From positions 1 through 50,946 of the forward strand of contig JASEJQ010000010.1 in assembly GCA_030016635.1 (NCBI GenBank): 50,946 bases of DNA. The letters run 5' to 3'. The notes below the pieces were generated by a model. It was not told where the DNA came from and ran no database searches. It saw only the letters and a list, made by a program, of their open reading frames with translations. This DNA comes from Thermoanaerobacteraceae bacterium (lineage in GTDB: Bacteria; Bacillota; Thermoanaerobacteria; Thermoanaerobacterales; UBA4877). Position 1 is the first letter of the stretch, and every line of letters begins with the position of its first letter. This document shows, piece after piece, positions 25,966 through 34,632 of the stretch. Both the position numbers and the translations under genes were made by a program.

Positions 25966-27688
25966 AGAACTAAAGAGTCAGAAAATCAGGGAAATCGGGT
26001 CAGAGAATGACTCTTTAAGGTATGGGATGGACTGGTTAGAGGAAGACCTGGATAAACCTCAGGTCCTTGTGGAGAGTACCTATGGCCAGAGCCACCCTGG
26101 AAGTTTTCACTTAAATGGTCTGGTAGATGAGGTAGATAAGGGGGCCTGGGAATCGGGTCTGAAGCCCTCAAACTCCTATGCTACAGATATTTGTGACGGG
26201 ATAGCCCAGGGGCATGATGGGATGAACTTTTCCTTAGTTTCCCGGGAAATAATTGCCGACATGGTAGAGATACATGCCTCAGCAGAGCCCTATGATGGTC
26301 TTATGCTGATATCCTCATGCGATAAGGCAATACCAGCCCATCTTATAGCTGCAGCAAGGCTGAACATGCCCACTATCCATGTACCGGGAGGCAGCATGAT
26401 TACAGGCTTTGGCGACCTTACTCTGGAACAGGTAGGAGCTTTTGCCGCAGATTATGAAAGAGGAAAGATGACAGCAAAAGAATATGAGTTTTACAAATTT
26501 AATGCATGTCCTTCATGTGGGGCGTGCCAGTTTATGGGGACAGCCAGCACTCATCAGGTACTGGTGGAGGCGCTTGGCCTGGCCCTGCCTGGCAGTGCCC
26601 TGATACCCACAGCATTCAATGCCCTCGGCAAAATGGCACGTAAGGCAGGTAAGCAGATAAAATATCTTATTGAGAACAATATAACCGCCCACACCATCCT
26701 AACAAAAGAGGCATTTGTAAATGCCATAATGGTACATGCGGCTATCGGCGGTTCTACCAATGCCCTTTTACATCTGCCTGCTGTTGCACATGAGGTGGGC
26801 ATAGAACTGGAACCAGAACTCTTTGATGAGATAAATAGAAAGATACCCTATCTGGCTGATATAAAACCAGGAGGAAAATATCCCACAGAATATTTTTATT
26901 ATGCCGGTGGAGTACCTGCTGTGATGAGAGAGATAAAAGACTTCTTAAATCTGGATGTAATGACAGTGACAGGAAAGACACTGGGTGAAAACATGAAAGA
27001 TTTAGAGAGCAATGGTTTCTTTAAGCTTTCGGAGGGATATCTAAGCAAGTTTGGAATGGAGAGGGAAGAAGTGATAAGGCCCATATATAGTCCTATACAG
27101 TCAAATGGCTCTATAGCGATACTTAAGGGTAATCTTGCTCCTGACGGCGCTGTGGTCAAGCACTCGGCAGTATCAAAGGAGATGCTGGTGCACAAGGGCC
27201 AGGCCAGGGTATTTGACAGGGAAGAGGATGCATTAAATGCCATTTTAAAGAGGTTCATTAAACCCGGAGATGTAATCATTGTGAGATATGAAGGGCCGAA
27301 AGGTTCTGGTATGCCTGAGATGTTCTACACCACAGAAGCTCTTGCCTCAGACTCCGAGTTTGTTTCTACCACTGCCATTATTACCGATGGGAGATTTTCA
27401 GGAGCATCCAGGGGGCCGTGTATAGGTCACGTATCTCCAGAAGCTGCAGAGGGTGGCCCCATAGCCTTTGTAGAGGATGGCGACATCATCCATATTGATA
27501 TACCAGGAAGAAGATTGGACATAGTGGGGATAAATGGGGTAGAAATGTCTCCTTCTGAAATAGAGAAGGTTTTAAATGAGAGAAAGAGCAAATGGGTTAA
27601 GCCCGAAAGCAGATTTAAGTCCGGTGTGCAGGGCATATATTCAAAGCTTGCTGTATCAGCCATGAAGGGTGGATATATGGAGGTATGA
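25955..27688 (+). CDS. IlvD/Edd-family dehydratase 2 (probable sugar-acid dehydratase)
   Basis: The 577-residue paralogue has the expected Cys in ICDGIAQGH, SSCDKAIPA and CPSCGACQFMGTAST, plus IGGSTN, GNLAPDGAV and ITDGRFSGAS. It differs clearly from dehydratase 1 (for example VPGGSMITGFGD against INEGPMPSG), so the two likely act on different epimers or chain lengths. Product would be a 2-keto-3-deoxy acid. The start ATG lies inside the end of dehydratase 1 and its stop overlaps the LarA-like gene region, so all three are co-translated. Confidence 0.88.
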   Translation: MTNRELKSQKIREIGSENDSLRYGMDWLEEDLDKPQVLVESTYGQSHPGSFHLNGLVDEVDKGAWESGLKPSNSYATDICDGIAQGHDGMNFSLVSREIIADMVEIHASAEPYDGLMLISSCDKAIPAHLIAAARLNMPTIHVPGGSMITGFGDLTLEQVGAFAADYERGKMTAKEYEFYKFNACPSCGACQFMGTASTHQVLVEALGLALPGSALIPTAFNALGKMARKAGKQIKYLIENNITAHTILTKEAFVNAIMVHAAIGGSTNALLHLPAVAHEVGIELEPELFDEINRKIPYLADIKPGGKYPTEYFYYAGGVPAVMREIKDFLNLDVMTVTGKTLGENMKDLESNGFFKLSEGYLSKFGMEREEVIRPIYSPIQSNGSIAILKGNLAPDGAVVKHSAVSKEMLVHKGQARVFDREEDALNAILKRFIKPGDVIIVRYEGPKGSGMPEMFYTTEALASDSEFVSTTAIITDGRFSGASRGPCIGHVSPEAAEGGPIAFVEDGDIIHIDIPGRRLDIVGINGVEMSPSEIEKVLNERKSKWVKPESRFKSGVQGIYSKLAVSAMKGGYMEV

Positions 27689-27690
27689 GC

Positions 27691-28965
27691 ATGGGAGTTA
27701 TTGAAGAACTATTGAAGGATGTAGAAATACCAAATATGGTAAAGATAAAACAGCATTTCAAATCAGACAGGATTGCCCCTGAGGATATTCCTGATGTCAT
27801 ATATCATGAACTTCATAAGGGTGATATCCTTGAAAGGATAAGGCCAGGCCAGAAGGTAGGCATCACTGTTGGGAGCCGCGGCATAGCCAACGTAGCCTTT
27901 GTGGTAAGAGAACTGGTGAAGAACATAAAAAAAGCCGGGGCAGAGCCCTATATAATCCCTTGCATGGGGAGCCATGGCGGGGCAACAGCCCAGGGACAAA
28001 AAGAGGTATTGGAAAGCCTTGGTGTCACAGAAGAGTATGCAGGAGCACCCATCTTCTCCTCAATGGAGGTAGTAAAGATAGGTAAAACAGTAGATGGCCT
28101 TGATGTATACCTTGATAAATATGCCTCAACAATGGATGCAATAATCCTCTTAAACAGGATAAAACCACATACTGCCTTCAGGGGGGAGGTAGAGAGTGGC
28201 CTCCAGAAGATGATAGCAATAGGCCTTGGCAAACAAAAGGGCGCAGAAACATGTCATGCAGCAGGTTTTGGCGAAATGTATAAAAACATAACCCAGATAG
28301 CTGATGTGGTACTTCAAAAGGTAAACATACCATTTGCCATAGGCCTGATTGAAAACGCCTATGACGAAACAGCAAAGATAATTGCACTCAAAAAAGAAGA
28401 AATAAAGACTGAAGAACCAGAGCTATTAAGAATAGCAAAAGAAAACATGCCGCGTATCCTGTTTGACGAGATAGACGTCCTGGTGATTGACGAGATAGGT
28501 AAGAATATCAGCGGCGATGGCATGGACCCTAATATAACAGGAAGATATCCTACGCCCTATTCATCAGGCGGACCAAAGGTATCAAAAATGGTGGTACTGG
28601 ACCTTACTAAAGAGTCTCACGGCAACGGCAATGGTGTGGGGACTTCAGATTTTACAACCAGAAGATTTATGGACAAGATGAAACTTGAAGAGACATATCC
28701 CAATGCCCTGACGTCAACCGTCACTGGTCCTGTAAAGATACCCATGATATTAGAAAATGATGAGCTTGCTATAAAGGCTGCAATAAAGACTTGCAACAGA
28801 AATCCTGCCGAAGGTATAAGAATGGTGAGGATAAAGAATACACTTAAATTGGAAGAGATATGGATATCTGAGGCACTGCTTCCGCTGGCTAAGGAGAATA
28901 AAGATATCGACATAATTGATATTCCTCATGAAATGGTTTTTGACGATGAATGCAACTTATTTTAA
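27691..28965 (+). CDS. LarA-family nickel-pincer racemase/epimerase
   Basis: LarA-superfamily enzymes invert the alpha-hydroxy carbon of hydroxyacids with a nickel-pincer nucleotide; known members act on lactate, malate, other hydroxyacids and D-gluconate (C2 epimerase). All four hallmark residues can be placed: His95 in MGSHGGAT, His160 in NRIKPHTAF, Lys173 in ESGLQKMIAIGLG and His189 in ETCHAAG. They match Lp-LarA His108, His174, Lys184 and His200, and the Lys-His spacing of 16 is the same. ATG 27685 is too close to the SD (GGAGG 27679-27683), so ATG 27691 is chosen (424 residues). Next to two sugar-acid dehydratases, a hexonate or pentonate 2-epimerase role is inferred. No larB/C/E cofactor genes are in the window. 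Confidence 0.85.
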   Translation: MGVIEELLKDVEIPNMVKIKQHFKSDRIAPEDIPDVIYHELHKGDILERIRPGQKVGITVGSRGIANVAFVVRELVKNIKKAGAEPYIIPCMGSHGGATAQGQKEVLESLGVTEEYAGAPIFSSMEVVKIGKTVDGLDVYLDKYASTMDAIILLNRIKPHTAFRGEVESGLQKMIAIGLGKQKGAETCHAAGFGEMYKNITQIADVVLQKVNIPFAIGLIENAYDETAKIIALKKEEIKTEEPELLRIAKENMPRILFDEIDVLVIDEIGKNISGDGMDPNITGRYPTPYSSGGPKVSKMVVLDLTKESHGNGNGVGTSDFTTRRFMDKMKLEETYPNALTSTVTGPVKIPMILENDELAIKAAIKTCNRNPAEGIRMVRIKNTLKLEEIWISEALLPLAKENKDIDIIDIPHEMVFDDECNLF

Positions 28966-29064
28966 AATTTCTTTGTTCTCTTTACTTTAATTTAATTTCC
29001 GGTTAAAATGTAGTTAGAGGAATCGCTTTTCTGATTCCTACTATGTGCGGATGAGGTGGTTAAA

Positions 29065-29949
29065 TTGTTCAAAGGAGTTATTGTCCCAACTGTGACCCTC
29101 TTTGATGATAATAGAAAGATTGATTTTAAGGCCAATGAGGTCCAGATGAACAGGTTAATAGAGAGTGGTGTAGACGGCCTTTTCTATATGGGAACAACAG
29201 GAGAGTTTATGCATATGAACACGGAGGAAAGGAAGCAACTCATCAAGTGGGCCGTTGAGACTGCGAATAGGAGGGTCCGAATTCTGGTTGGGACAGGCTC
29301 GACAAACATTTTCGAGACAGTAGAACTTACTAATTATGCCCGAGAAGTGAGCGCAGATGCAGCTGTAGTGATTACGCCTTATTATTTGAGACTAACTCAG
29401 GAAGAGCTTTATCATTATTACAGAAAGATATTCAAACATACTGATATGCCAATACTTATATATAACTATCCTGATCTTACAGGAAATAACATATCTCCTC
29501 AAACAGTTTCCCATCTTGCCATGGAGTATGAAAATCTTGTGGGCATCAAAGAAACCATAGAGAGCGTTTCCCATATCAGGAAAATGATACTGGAGGTCAA
29601 ATCCATAAGGCCTGATTTCTCAGTGTTCTGCGGATATGACGATCACACAATCAATACCCTTATCATGGGCGGGGATGGTGTCATAGGTGCTCTTGCCAAC
29701 ATTCGCCCTGATATATTCGTATCACTGTATAAGGCATTTATTGCAGGCGACTGGGAATCCATAAGGGAGTATAATGCTAAGATATTGAAGCTCATGAGAT
29801 TATATGATTTTAATCCAGTATCTATGGTTGCCTTGAAGAAAGCACTGGAGTTACTGAATGTAAGCAGGAATCCCAAGGTGAGATTGCCCCATGCCAGCCT
29901 TACAGAGGTTGAGACCAAGGACATTCAAAGTATACTGGAGGAAATTTGA
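29065..29949 (+). CDS. DapA-fold aldolase, YagE-like 2-keto-3-deoxy-sugar-acid aldolase
   Basis: This TIM-barrel class I aldolase resembles the YagE/YjhH group that splits 2-keto-3-deoxy-gluconate or -pentonate into pyruvate and an aldehyde. It has GTTGE (43-47), Tyr133 in YNYPDLTGNN (YagE-type, not the DapA-type YNVPGRT), Schiff-base Lys162 in GIKETIES and the segment FSVFCGYDD found in that group. GTG 29056 is possible, but TTG 29065 has the better SD spacing (GAGGTGG), giving 294 residues. Last gene of the sugar-acid island; a 90-bp gap with a hairpin (29016-29038, no T-run) separates it from the LarA-like gene. Confidence 0.85.
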   Translation: MFKGVIVPTVTLFDDNRKIDFKANEVQMNRLIESGVDGLFYMGTTGEFMHMNTEERKQLIKWAVETANRRVRILVGTGSTNIFETVELTNYAREVSADAAVVITPYYLRLTQEELYHYYRKIFKHTDMPILIYNYPDLTGNNISPQTVSHLAMEYENLVGIKETIESVSHIRKMILEVKSIRPDFSVFCGYDDHTINTLIMGGDGVIGALANIRPDIFVSLYKAFIAGDWESIREYNAKILKLMRLYDFNPVSMVALKKALELLNVSRNPKVRLPHASLTEVETKDIQSILEEI

Positions 29950-29962
29950 GTAATTTCAGTTA

Positions 29963-29990
29963 TTGACAATAACTTAATATATGTTATAAT
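29963..29990 (+). promoter_or_regulatory. Promoter of thrS
   Basis: TTGACA (29963-29968) and TATAAT (29985-29990) at 16-bp spacing, with TG one base before the -10. Confidence 0.85.
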
Positions 29991-30002
29991 ATATCACAAT
30001 AA

Positions 30003-30226
30003 AAGCGATGAAGAGGAGAGTAACCCTGGGAGGCTTCAAAGAGAGAAGGTGCCAATGGCTGAAAGCACCTTTAAGCAGCGAGCAGGGTGAAGACCACCTC
30101 GAAGCTGTAGGCTGAAATTTTAGTAAGCCTCACCGGCCTGGCCGTTATCTCAATGAGAAGTAATTTAGGGTGGAACCACGAAGGCCCCTTCGTCCCTGCA
30201 TGGGATGAAGGGGCTAATTTTATTTT
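30003..30226 (+). promoter_or_regulatory. Threonine T-box leader
   Basis: The leader shows the stem I start GATGAAGAGGAGAGTA, an AGAGAG element, and a GAAGACCACCTC specifier region in which ACC (30093-30095), a Thr codon, is followed by the expected A. The T-box antiterminator sequence AGGGTGGAACCACG lies at 30167-30180. The terminator stem is GCCCCTTCGTCCC / GGGATGAAGGGGC (30184-30214) with a T-rich tail. Uncharged tRNA-Thr should promote read-through into thrS. It also contains one GGCCTGGCC word (30135). Confidence 0.95.
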
Positions 30227-30242
30227 AAAGGAGTGATTTTGT

Positions 30243-32153
30243 ATGGTTAAAGTGACATTGCCAGATGGAAGCATAATAGAAGTAGAAGAGGGTACAAGGG
30301 TAATAGATGTAGCAAAATCAATAAGCAACAGCCTGGCAAAGAATGCCCTGGGTGGCATGGAGGATGATAGGATAGTGGGGTTAAGGCATCCGCTGAATAA
30401 AGATTGCCATTTAAGGATACTCACATTTGAAGATGAAGAAGGCAGGTTGATACTAAGGCATACTGCTTCACACGTCATGGCTCAGGCGGTAAAGAGGCTT
30501 TTCCCTGAGGCGAAGCTGGCTATAGGCCCGGCCATTGATACAGGTTTCTACTATGATTTTGATATAGATAGGCCCTTTACACCTGAGGACTTTGAAGCTA
30601 TTGAGGCAGAAATGAAGAAGATTGTGGAGGCAGACTACCCTGTGGTGAGGGAGGTAAAGACCAAGGAAGAGGCCCTGCAGTTCATGAGGGAAAAGGGTGA
30701 GCCGTACAAGGTGGAACTCATTGAAGCACTGCCCGATGACGAGGTAATCACATTCTATACCCAGGGTGACTTCACTGACCTATGTGCAGGCCCGCACATT
30801 CCATCAACTGGGATGGTAAAGGCGTTCAAGCTGCTCTCTGTCGCAGGTGCCTACTGGAGGGGCGACGAGCACAACAAGATGCTTCAAAGGATATACGGCA
30901 CAGCATTTACAAAGCAGAAGGATTTGGATGACTACCTGAACATGCTTGAAGAAGCCAGGAGGAGAGACCACAGGAAACTGGGCAAGGAACTGGACCTTTT
31001 CAGCATACAGGATGAAGGACCAGGCTTTCCATTCTTCCACCCCAAGGGGATGATCTTGAGGAATGAGCTGGAGAACTTTTGGAAGGCAGAGCACGTCAAA
31101 AGGGGTTATCAGGAGATAAAGACCCCAATCATATTGAATGAGGAACTCTGGCATCGTTCAGGGCACTGGGACCACTATAAAGACAACATGTATTTCACCA
31201 CGATAGATGAGGCTACCTACGCCATAAAACCCATGAACTGCCCGGGTGCCATCCTGGTCTACAATACCCACCTGCACAGCTACAGAGAACTTCCCATAAG
31301 GCTTGCCGAGCTGGGATTGGTCCACAGGCATGAGCTATCTGGGGTTCTCCATGGACTTATGAGGGTGAGATGCTTTACTCAGGATGATGCTCACATATTT
31401 ATGACGCCTGAACAGGTAAAGGATGAGATACTGGGTGTCATAGACCTGGCTGATTATGTCTACAATCTTTTTGGATTTGACTACCATGTGGAGCTTTCCA
31501 CCAGGCCGGAAAATTCCATGGGCACCGATGAGCAGTGGAACATGGCTACAGACGCCTTGAGGGATGCTTTAGAGTCAAAGGGAATAAACTATAAGGTGAA
31601 TGAGGGCGATGGTGCATTTTACGGGCCAAAGATTGACTTCCATTTAAAAGACAGCATCGGCAGGACATGGCAGTGCGGCACCATACAGCTGGACTTCCAG
31701 ATGCCGGAGAGGTTTGACCTGGTATATATTGGGCCAGACGGGGAAAAACACAGGCCGGTAATGGTTCACAGGACAATCCTTGGCAGTATAGAGAGGTTCA
31801 TAGGAATCCTCACAGAGCAGTTTGCAGGTGCCTTCCCTGTGTGGCTGTCACCTATTCAGGTAAGGGTTATACCAATTACAGACAGGCATAAGGATTATGC
31901 TGCCTACGTAATGAACAGGATAAATGAAGCAGGGATCAGGGTGGATATGGATGACAGGAATGAAAAGGTAGGATACAAGATAAGGGAAGGCGAAATGCAG
32001 AAGATACCATACATGCTGGTTGTAGGCGATAAAGAGGTGGAGTCGAGGGGTGTCTCAGTAAGAGAGCGTAAGGGAGGAGACATGGGATCCATGGACTTGG
32101 ATGCCTTTATAGATATGGTGAAGGAGAAGATAAATACTAAGGCTATAGATTAG
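30243..32153 (+). CDS. thrS: Threonyl-tRNA synthetase
   Basis: The 636-residue class II synthetase has an N-terminal TGS domain (1-60), the editing domain (about 65-225; HTASHVMAQAVKRLFPEAKLAIGP) and the catalytic core. Core motifs include IKPMNCPGAILVYN with the zinc-binding Cys, the motif 2 region ELSGVLHGLMRVRCFTQDDAHIF and motif 3 MVHRTILGSIERFIGIL. The C-terminal anticodon-binding domain starts near residue 540 (VRVIPIT). SD AAAGGAG before ATG 30243. Controlled by the T-box upstream; followed by a terminator. Confidence 0.98.
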   Translation: MVKVTLPDGSIIEVEEGTRVIDVAKSISNSLAKNALGGMEDDRIVGLRHPLNKDCHLRILTFEDEEGRLILRHTASHVMAQAVKRLFPEAKLAIGPAIDTGFYYDFDIDRPFTPEDFEAIEAEMKKIVEADYPVVREVKTKEEALQFMREKGEPYKVELIEALPDDEVITFYTQGDFTDLCAGPHIPSTGMVKAFKLLSVAGAYWRGDEHNKMLQRIYGTAFTKQKDLDDYLNMLEEARRRDHRKLGKELDLFSIQDEGPGFPFFHPKGMILRNELENFWKAEHVKRGYQEIKTPIILNEELWHRSGHWDHYKDNMYFTTIDEATYAIKPMNCPGAILVYNTHLHSYRELPIRLAELGLVHRHELSGVLHGLMRVRCFTQDDAHIFMTPEQVKDEILGVIDLADYVYNLFGFDYHVELSTRPENSMGTDEQWNMATDALRDALESKGINYKVNEGDGAFYGPKIDFHLKDSIGRTWQCGTIQLDFQMPERFDLVYIGPDGEKHRPVMVHRTILGSIERFIGILTEQFAGAFPVWLSPIQVRVIPITDRHKDYAAYVMNRINEAGIRVDMDDRNEKVGYKIREGEMQKIPYMLVVGDKEVESRGVSVRERKGGDMGSMDLDAFIDMVKEKINTKAID

Positions 32154-32177
32154 AGCGGGGGATTTCCCCGCTTTTTT
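32154..32177 (+). terminator. Terminator after thrS
   Basis: AGCGGGG/CCCCGCT stem with a short loop and TTTTTT. Confidence 0.88.
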
Positions 32178-32207
32178 ATGGTATAATCTTGAATGGAGGT
32201 GGTATTT

Positions 32208-33296
32208 GTGTCAGGAGTAAAACATGGAGGAGATATATATTCCATAGCCAGGGAATATGGCTTTAAACCTGAGGATGTTTTAGACTTCAGCGGGAATATA
32301 AACCCGTTGGGTATGCCCGAGTCAGTAAAGAGGGCGATAATAGAGAATATCGATATCCTTTCTAAATATCCCGACCCTGAGTATCTGGATTTGAGACAGG
32401 CAATCTATGAGTACTCAGGAGTTAGACCTGAAAATATTATTGTGGGCAATGGCGGTACAGAACTGATATCCCTTTTCTTTAAGGTCTTAAACCCCAAATC
32501 CGGATTGATATTAATGCCAACATACTCTGAATATGAGAGAGAGATAAGGATAAATGGTGGGAGATACGAGTACTACAGATTAAAAGAGGAGAGAGACTTT
32601 GTACCTGAGGTGGATGATATAATAAATTGCATAGCAGGCCATGACCTTTTGGTTATATGCAATCCCAATAACCCGACTGGCCAGGCCATTTATGTAGAGG
32701 ATATGGACAGAATAGTGAAGGAGGCTAAGAAAAGAGACTGTTTTATCTTTGTAGATGAGACATATGTGGAATTTGTTGATGATGTCAACAGCGTAAGCTC
32801 TGCCGGACTTGTGGGCAGATATGACAACCTATTTATTATAAGGGGCATATCGAAGTTTTTCGGTACGCCAGGTCTAAGAATAGGTTACGGGCTGACCAGC
32901 AGCAGGGAAATTATTAATAATATGCTTTCCATAAAAGATCCATGGACAGTGAGTTCGATTGCCCAGGTAGCAGGCCAGGCCGTTTTCAGAGACATAAATT
33001 ACCAGAATGTCTCCAGAAAATGGGTAAAAGAGGAGAGAGCGTTCATACATAATGAGATTTGTAGATTTACAAACATTAAGGTCTATGATACGGATGCTAA
33101 TTTCTTTTTATGTAAGATACTAAGCAGCCACAGTGCATCTGCTCTCAGGGAATATCTGCTAAAATATGCTATAGATATAAGGGATGCAGCAAGTTTTCCT
33201 TACCTCAATGATAAATTTTTTAGATTTTGTGTACTTGATAGGAAAGGCAATGAAAAACTGATAAAACTACTTTATGATTTCTTTCAGTCGTATTGA
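32208..33296 (+). CDS. CobD/HisC-like PLP aminotransferase (threonine-phosphate decarboxylase type)
   Basis: The 362-residue fold-type I PLP enzyme begins KHGGDIYSIAREYG and has LDFSGNINPLGMPESV, the hallmark of CobD-like L-threonine-O-3-phosphate decarboxylases, which make aminopropanol phosphate for cobamides. PLP-site features are present: CNPNNPTGQ, FVDETYVEF and the Schiff-base Lys in IRGISKFFGTPGLRIGY. Histidinol-phosphate aminotransferase is the main alternative. ATG 32193 lies inside the GGAGGTGG SD, so GTG 32208 is chosen. It is alone, and its stop codon is part of the infC -35 box. Confidence 0.78.
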   Translation: MSGVKHGGDIYSIAREYGFKPEDVLDFSGNINPLGMPESVKRAIIENIDILSKYPDPEYLDLRQAIYEYSGVRPENIIVGNGGTELISLFFKVLNPKSGLILMPTYSEYEREIRINGGRYEYYRLKEERDFVPEVDDIINCIAGHDLLVICNPNNPTGQAIYVEDMDRIVKEAKKRDCFIFVDETYVEFVDDVNSVSSAGLVGRYDNLFIIRGISKFFGTPGLRIGYGLTSSREIINNMLSIKDPWTVSSIAQVAGQAVFRDINYQNVSRKWVKEERAFIHNEICRFTNIKVYDTDANFFLCKILSSHSASALREYLLKYAIDIRDAASFPYLNDKFFRFCVLDRKGNEKLIKLLYDFFQSY

Positions 33297-33321
33297 CAGA
33301 CACGATATAAAATGTTAAAAT
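33293..33321 (+). promoter_or_regulatory. Promoter of the infC operon
   Basis: TTGACA (33293-33298) and TAAAAT (33316-33321), 17 bp apart. The -35 contains the stop codon of the CobD-like gene. Confidence 0.85.
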
Positions 33322-33327
33322 AACGTG

Positions 33328-33424
33328 GAATAACAAAGTAGAAGCATCCGCTTCTCACCCGGCCTTGAGGTTACGGGTCAATACATGATTTTTGTATTGA
33401 AGCGGGTGTATTCCCGCTTTTTTG
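33328..33424 (+). promoter_or_regulatory. L20 leader with terminator (infC operon)
   Basis: Between promoter and infC lie a GAAGC-ATCC-GCTTC hairpin, a CTCACCCGG-CCTTGAGG-TTACGGGTC segment, a CAATAC/GTATTG stem and a terminator AGCGGG-TGTATT-CCCGCT-T7 (33401-33424). Position and elements match the Firmicute L20 leader, where excess ribosomal protein L20 binds and causes premature termination. Confidence 0.85.
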
Positions 33425-33451
33425 TTGGGAAAAATTAGGAGGTGTATTTTT

Positions 33452-33967
33452 ATAAGCAAAGAACTTCAGGTTAATGAAGAGATCAGAGACCGAGAGATAC
33501 GTCTTATAGATACAGACGGAAAGCAGCTTGGTATAATGTCAGCGAAAGAGGCACTATCCATAGCAACAGAAAAACAGTTGGATCTGGTCAAGGTATCTCC
33601 TGATGCTAAGCCACCAGTCTGCAAACTTATGGATTACGGTAAATACAGGTATGAGCTCAGCAAGAAGGAAAAAGAAGCCCGTAAAAATCAAAAGGTTATC
33701 AATATAAAGGAAATCAGGATGACTCCATCCATTGAAGAACACGACTTTATGGTAAAGGTCAGAAATGCTTTAAGATTCTTAGAGGATGGAGACAAGGTAA
33801 AGGTAACCATAAGGTTCAGGGGCAGAGAGTTAGACCATACGTCCCTTGCTGAAGAACTTTTATATGATTTTGCAGAAAAACTAAAAGACGTAGGAAAGGT
33901 CGAGAAAAAACCGGAGTTGGAAGGGAAAAATATGAGTATAATGATTTCACCAATTACTGCTAAATGA
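33452..33967 (+). CDS. infC: Translation initiation factor IF-3
   Basis: IF-3 checks start codon and initiator tRNA on the 30S subunit. The 171-residue protein has VNEEIRDREIRLIDTDGKQLGI, LDLVKVSPDAKPPVCKLMDYGKYRYE and the C-terminal FRGRELDH. No ATG lies near the N terminus. ATA 33452 sits nine bases after AGGAGG (33437-33442) and aligns with the usual start of the family; ATT 33446 is an in-frame alternative but too close. Non-AUG starts (AUU, AUC, AUA) are a known autoregulatory trait of infC. First gene of infC-rpmI-rplT. Confidence 0.93.
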   Translation: MSKELQVNEEIRDREIRLIDTDGKQLGIMSAKEALSIATEKQLDLVKVSPDAKPPVCKLMDYGKYRYELSKKEKEARKNQKVINIKEIRMTPSIEEHDFMVKVRNALRFLEDGDKVKVTIRFRGRELDHTSLAEELLYDFAEKLKDVGKVEKKPELEGKNMSIMISPITAK

Positions 33968-33979
33968 GGAGGAATACTT

Positions 33980-34180
33980 ATGCCAAAAATGAAGACCCAC
34001 AGGGGTGCAGCTAAACGTTTTAAATATACCAAGAATGGCAAGGTAAAAAGATATAAGGCTTATAAAAGCCATTTACTGAGCAGCAAGACCAGAAAGCGTA
34101 AGAGGAATCTGCGCAAGGCCGCACTGGTACATGCTACTGACATGAGGCGTGTGAAGATTTTATTACCATATGCAAAATAG
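33980..34180 (+). CDS. rpmI: Ribosomal protein L35
   Basis: 66 residues, strongly basic, with the family start [24 protein letters not shown] and a KRKRNLRK segment. 12 bp after infC with GAGGAGG SD; second gene of the operon. Confidence 0.98.
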   Translation: MPKMKTHRGAAKRFKYTKNGKVKRYKAYKSHLLSSKTRKRKRNLRKAALVHATDMRRVKILLPYAK

Positions 34181-34192
34181 GAGGAATTATAT

Positions 34193-34552
34193 ATGGCGAG
34201 AATAAAAGCAGGTAAGACAACACACAAGAGGCATAAAAAAATACTAAAGCTTGCCAAAGGCTATTATGGAGCCAAGAGCAAGAGATTCAGAATGGCCAAT
34301 CAGGCTGTCATGAAGTCTTTACAGTATGCATATATTGGAAGGAAACTAAAAAAGAGAGACTTCAGGAAACTCTGGATTACCAGGATAAATGCTGCAGCAA
34401 GGATGAATGGCATGTCATACAGCAGACTTATAAACGGCCTAAAGCTGGCAGGTGTTGATATCAACAGGAAAATGCTTGCTGATCTGGCTGTAAATGATTC
34501 CAGCGCATTTGCTGAATTAGTAGCGCTGGCAAAAGGAAAGCTCAATGCATAA
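34193..34552 (+). CDS. rplT: Ribosomal protein L20
   Basis: 119 residues with the family pattern [33 protein letters not shown] and [21 protein letters not shown]. It builds the 50S subunit and is the presumed repressor acting on the leader at 33.3-33.4 kb. Last gene of the operon, followed by a terminator. Confidence 0.98.
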   Translation: MARIKAGKTTHKRHKKILKLAKGYYGAKSKRFRMANQAVMKSLQYAYIGRKLKKRDFRKLWITRINAAARMNGMSYSRLINGLKLAGVDINRKMLADLAVNDSSAFAELVALAKGKLNA

Positions 34553-34579
34553 AGGCCGTATGGCCTTTTATAGTTTTTA
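34551..34579 (+). terminator. Terminator after rplT
   Basis: AAAGGCC/GGCCTTT stem with loop GTAT, followed by TATAGTTTTTA. Confidence 0.7.
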
Positions 34580-34632
34580 GCATTGAAGGTGATATAATTT
34601 TAATAAATATTAGGAAATTAATAAGGCCGTGG

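Noticed and set aside
24280-27688. The two IlvD/Edd genes as branched-chain amino acid biosynthesis (ilvD)
   Set aside because: No other ilv or leu genes are present; neighbours are sugar-acid transport and KDG/KDPG enzymes.
29065-29949. Second dapA for lysine synthesis
   Set aside because: The active-site segment is YNYPDLTG rather than YNVPGRT and the gene lies in the sugar-acid island; YagE-type aldolase fits better.
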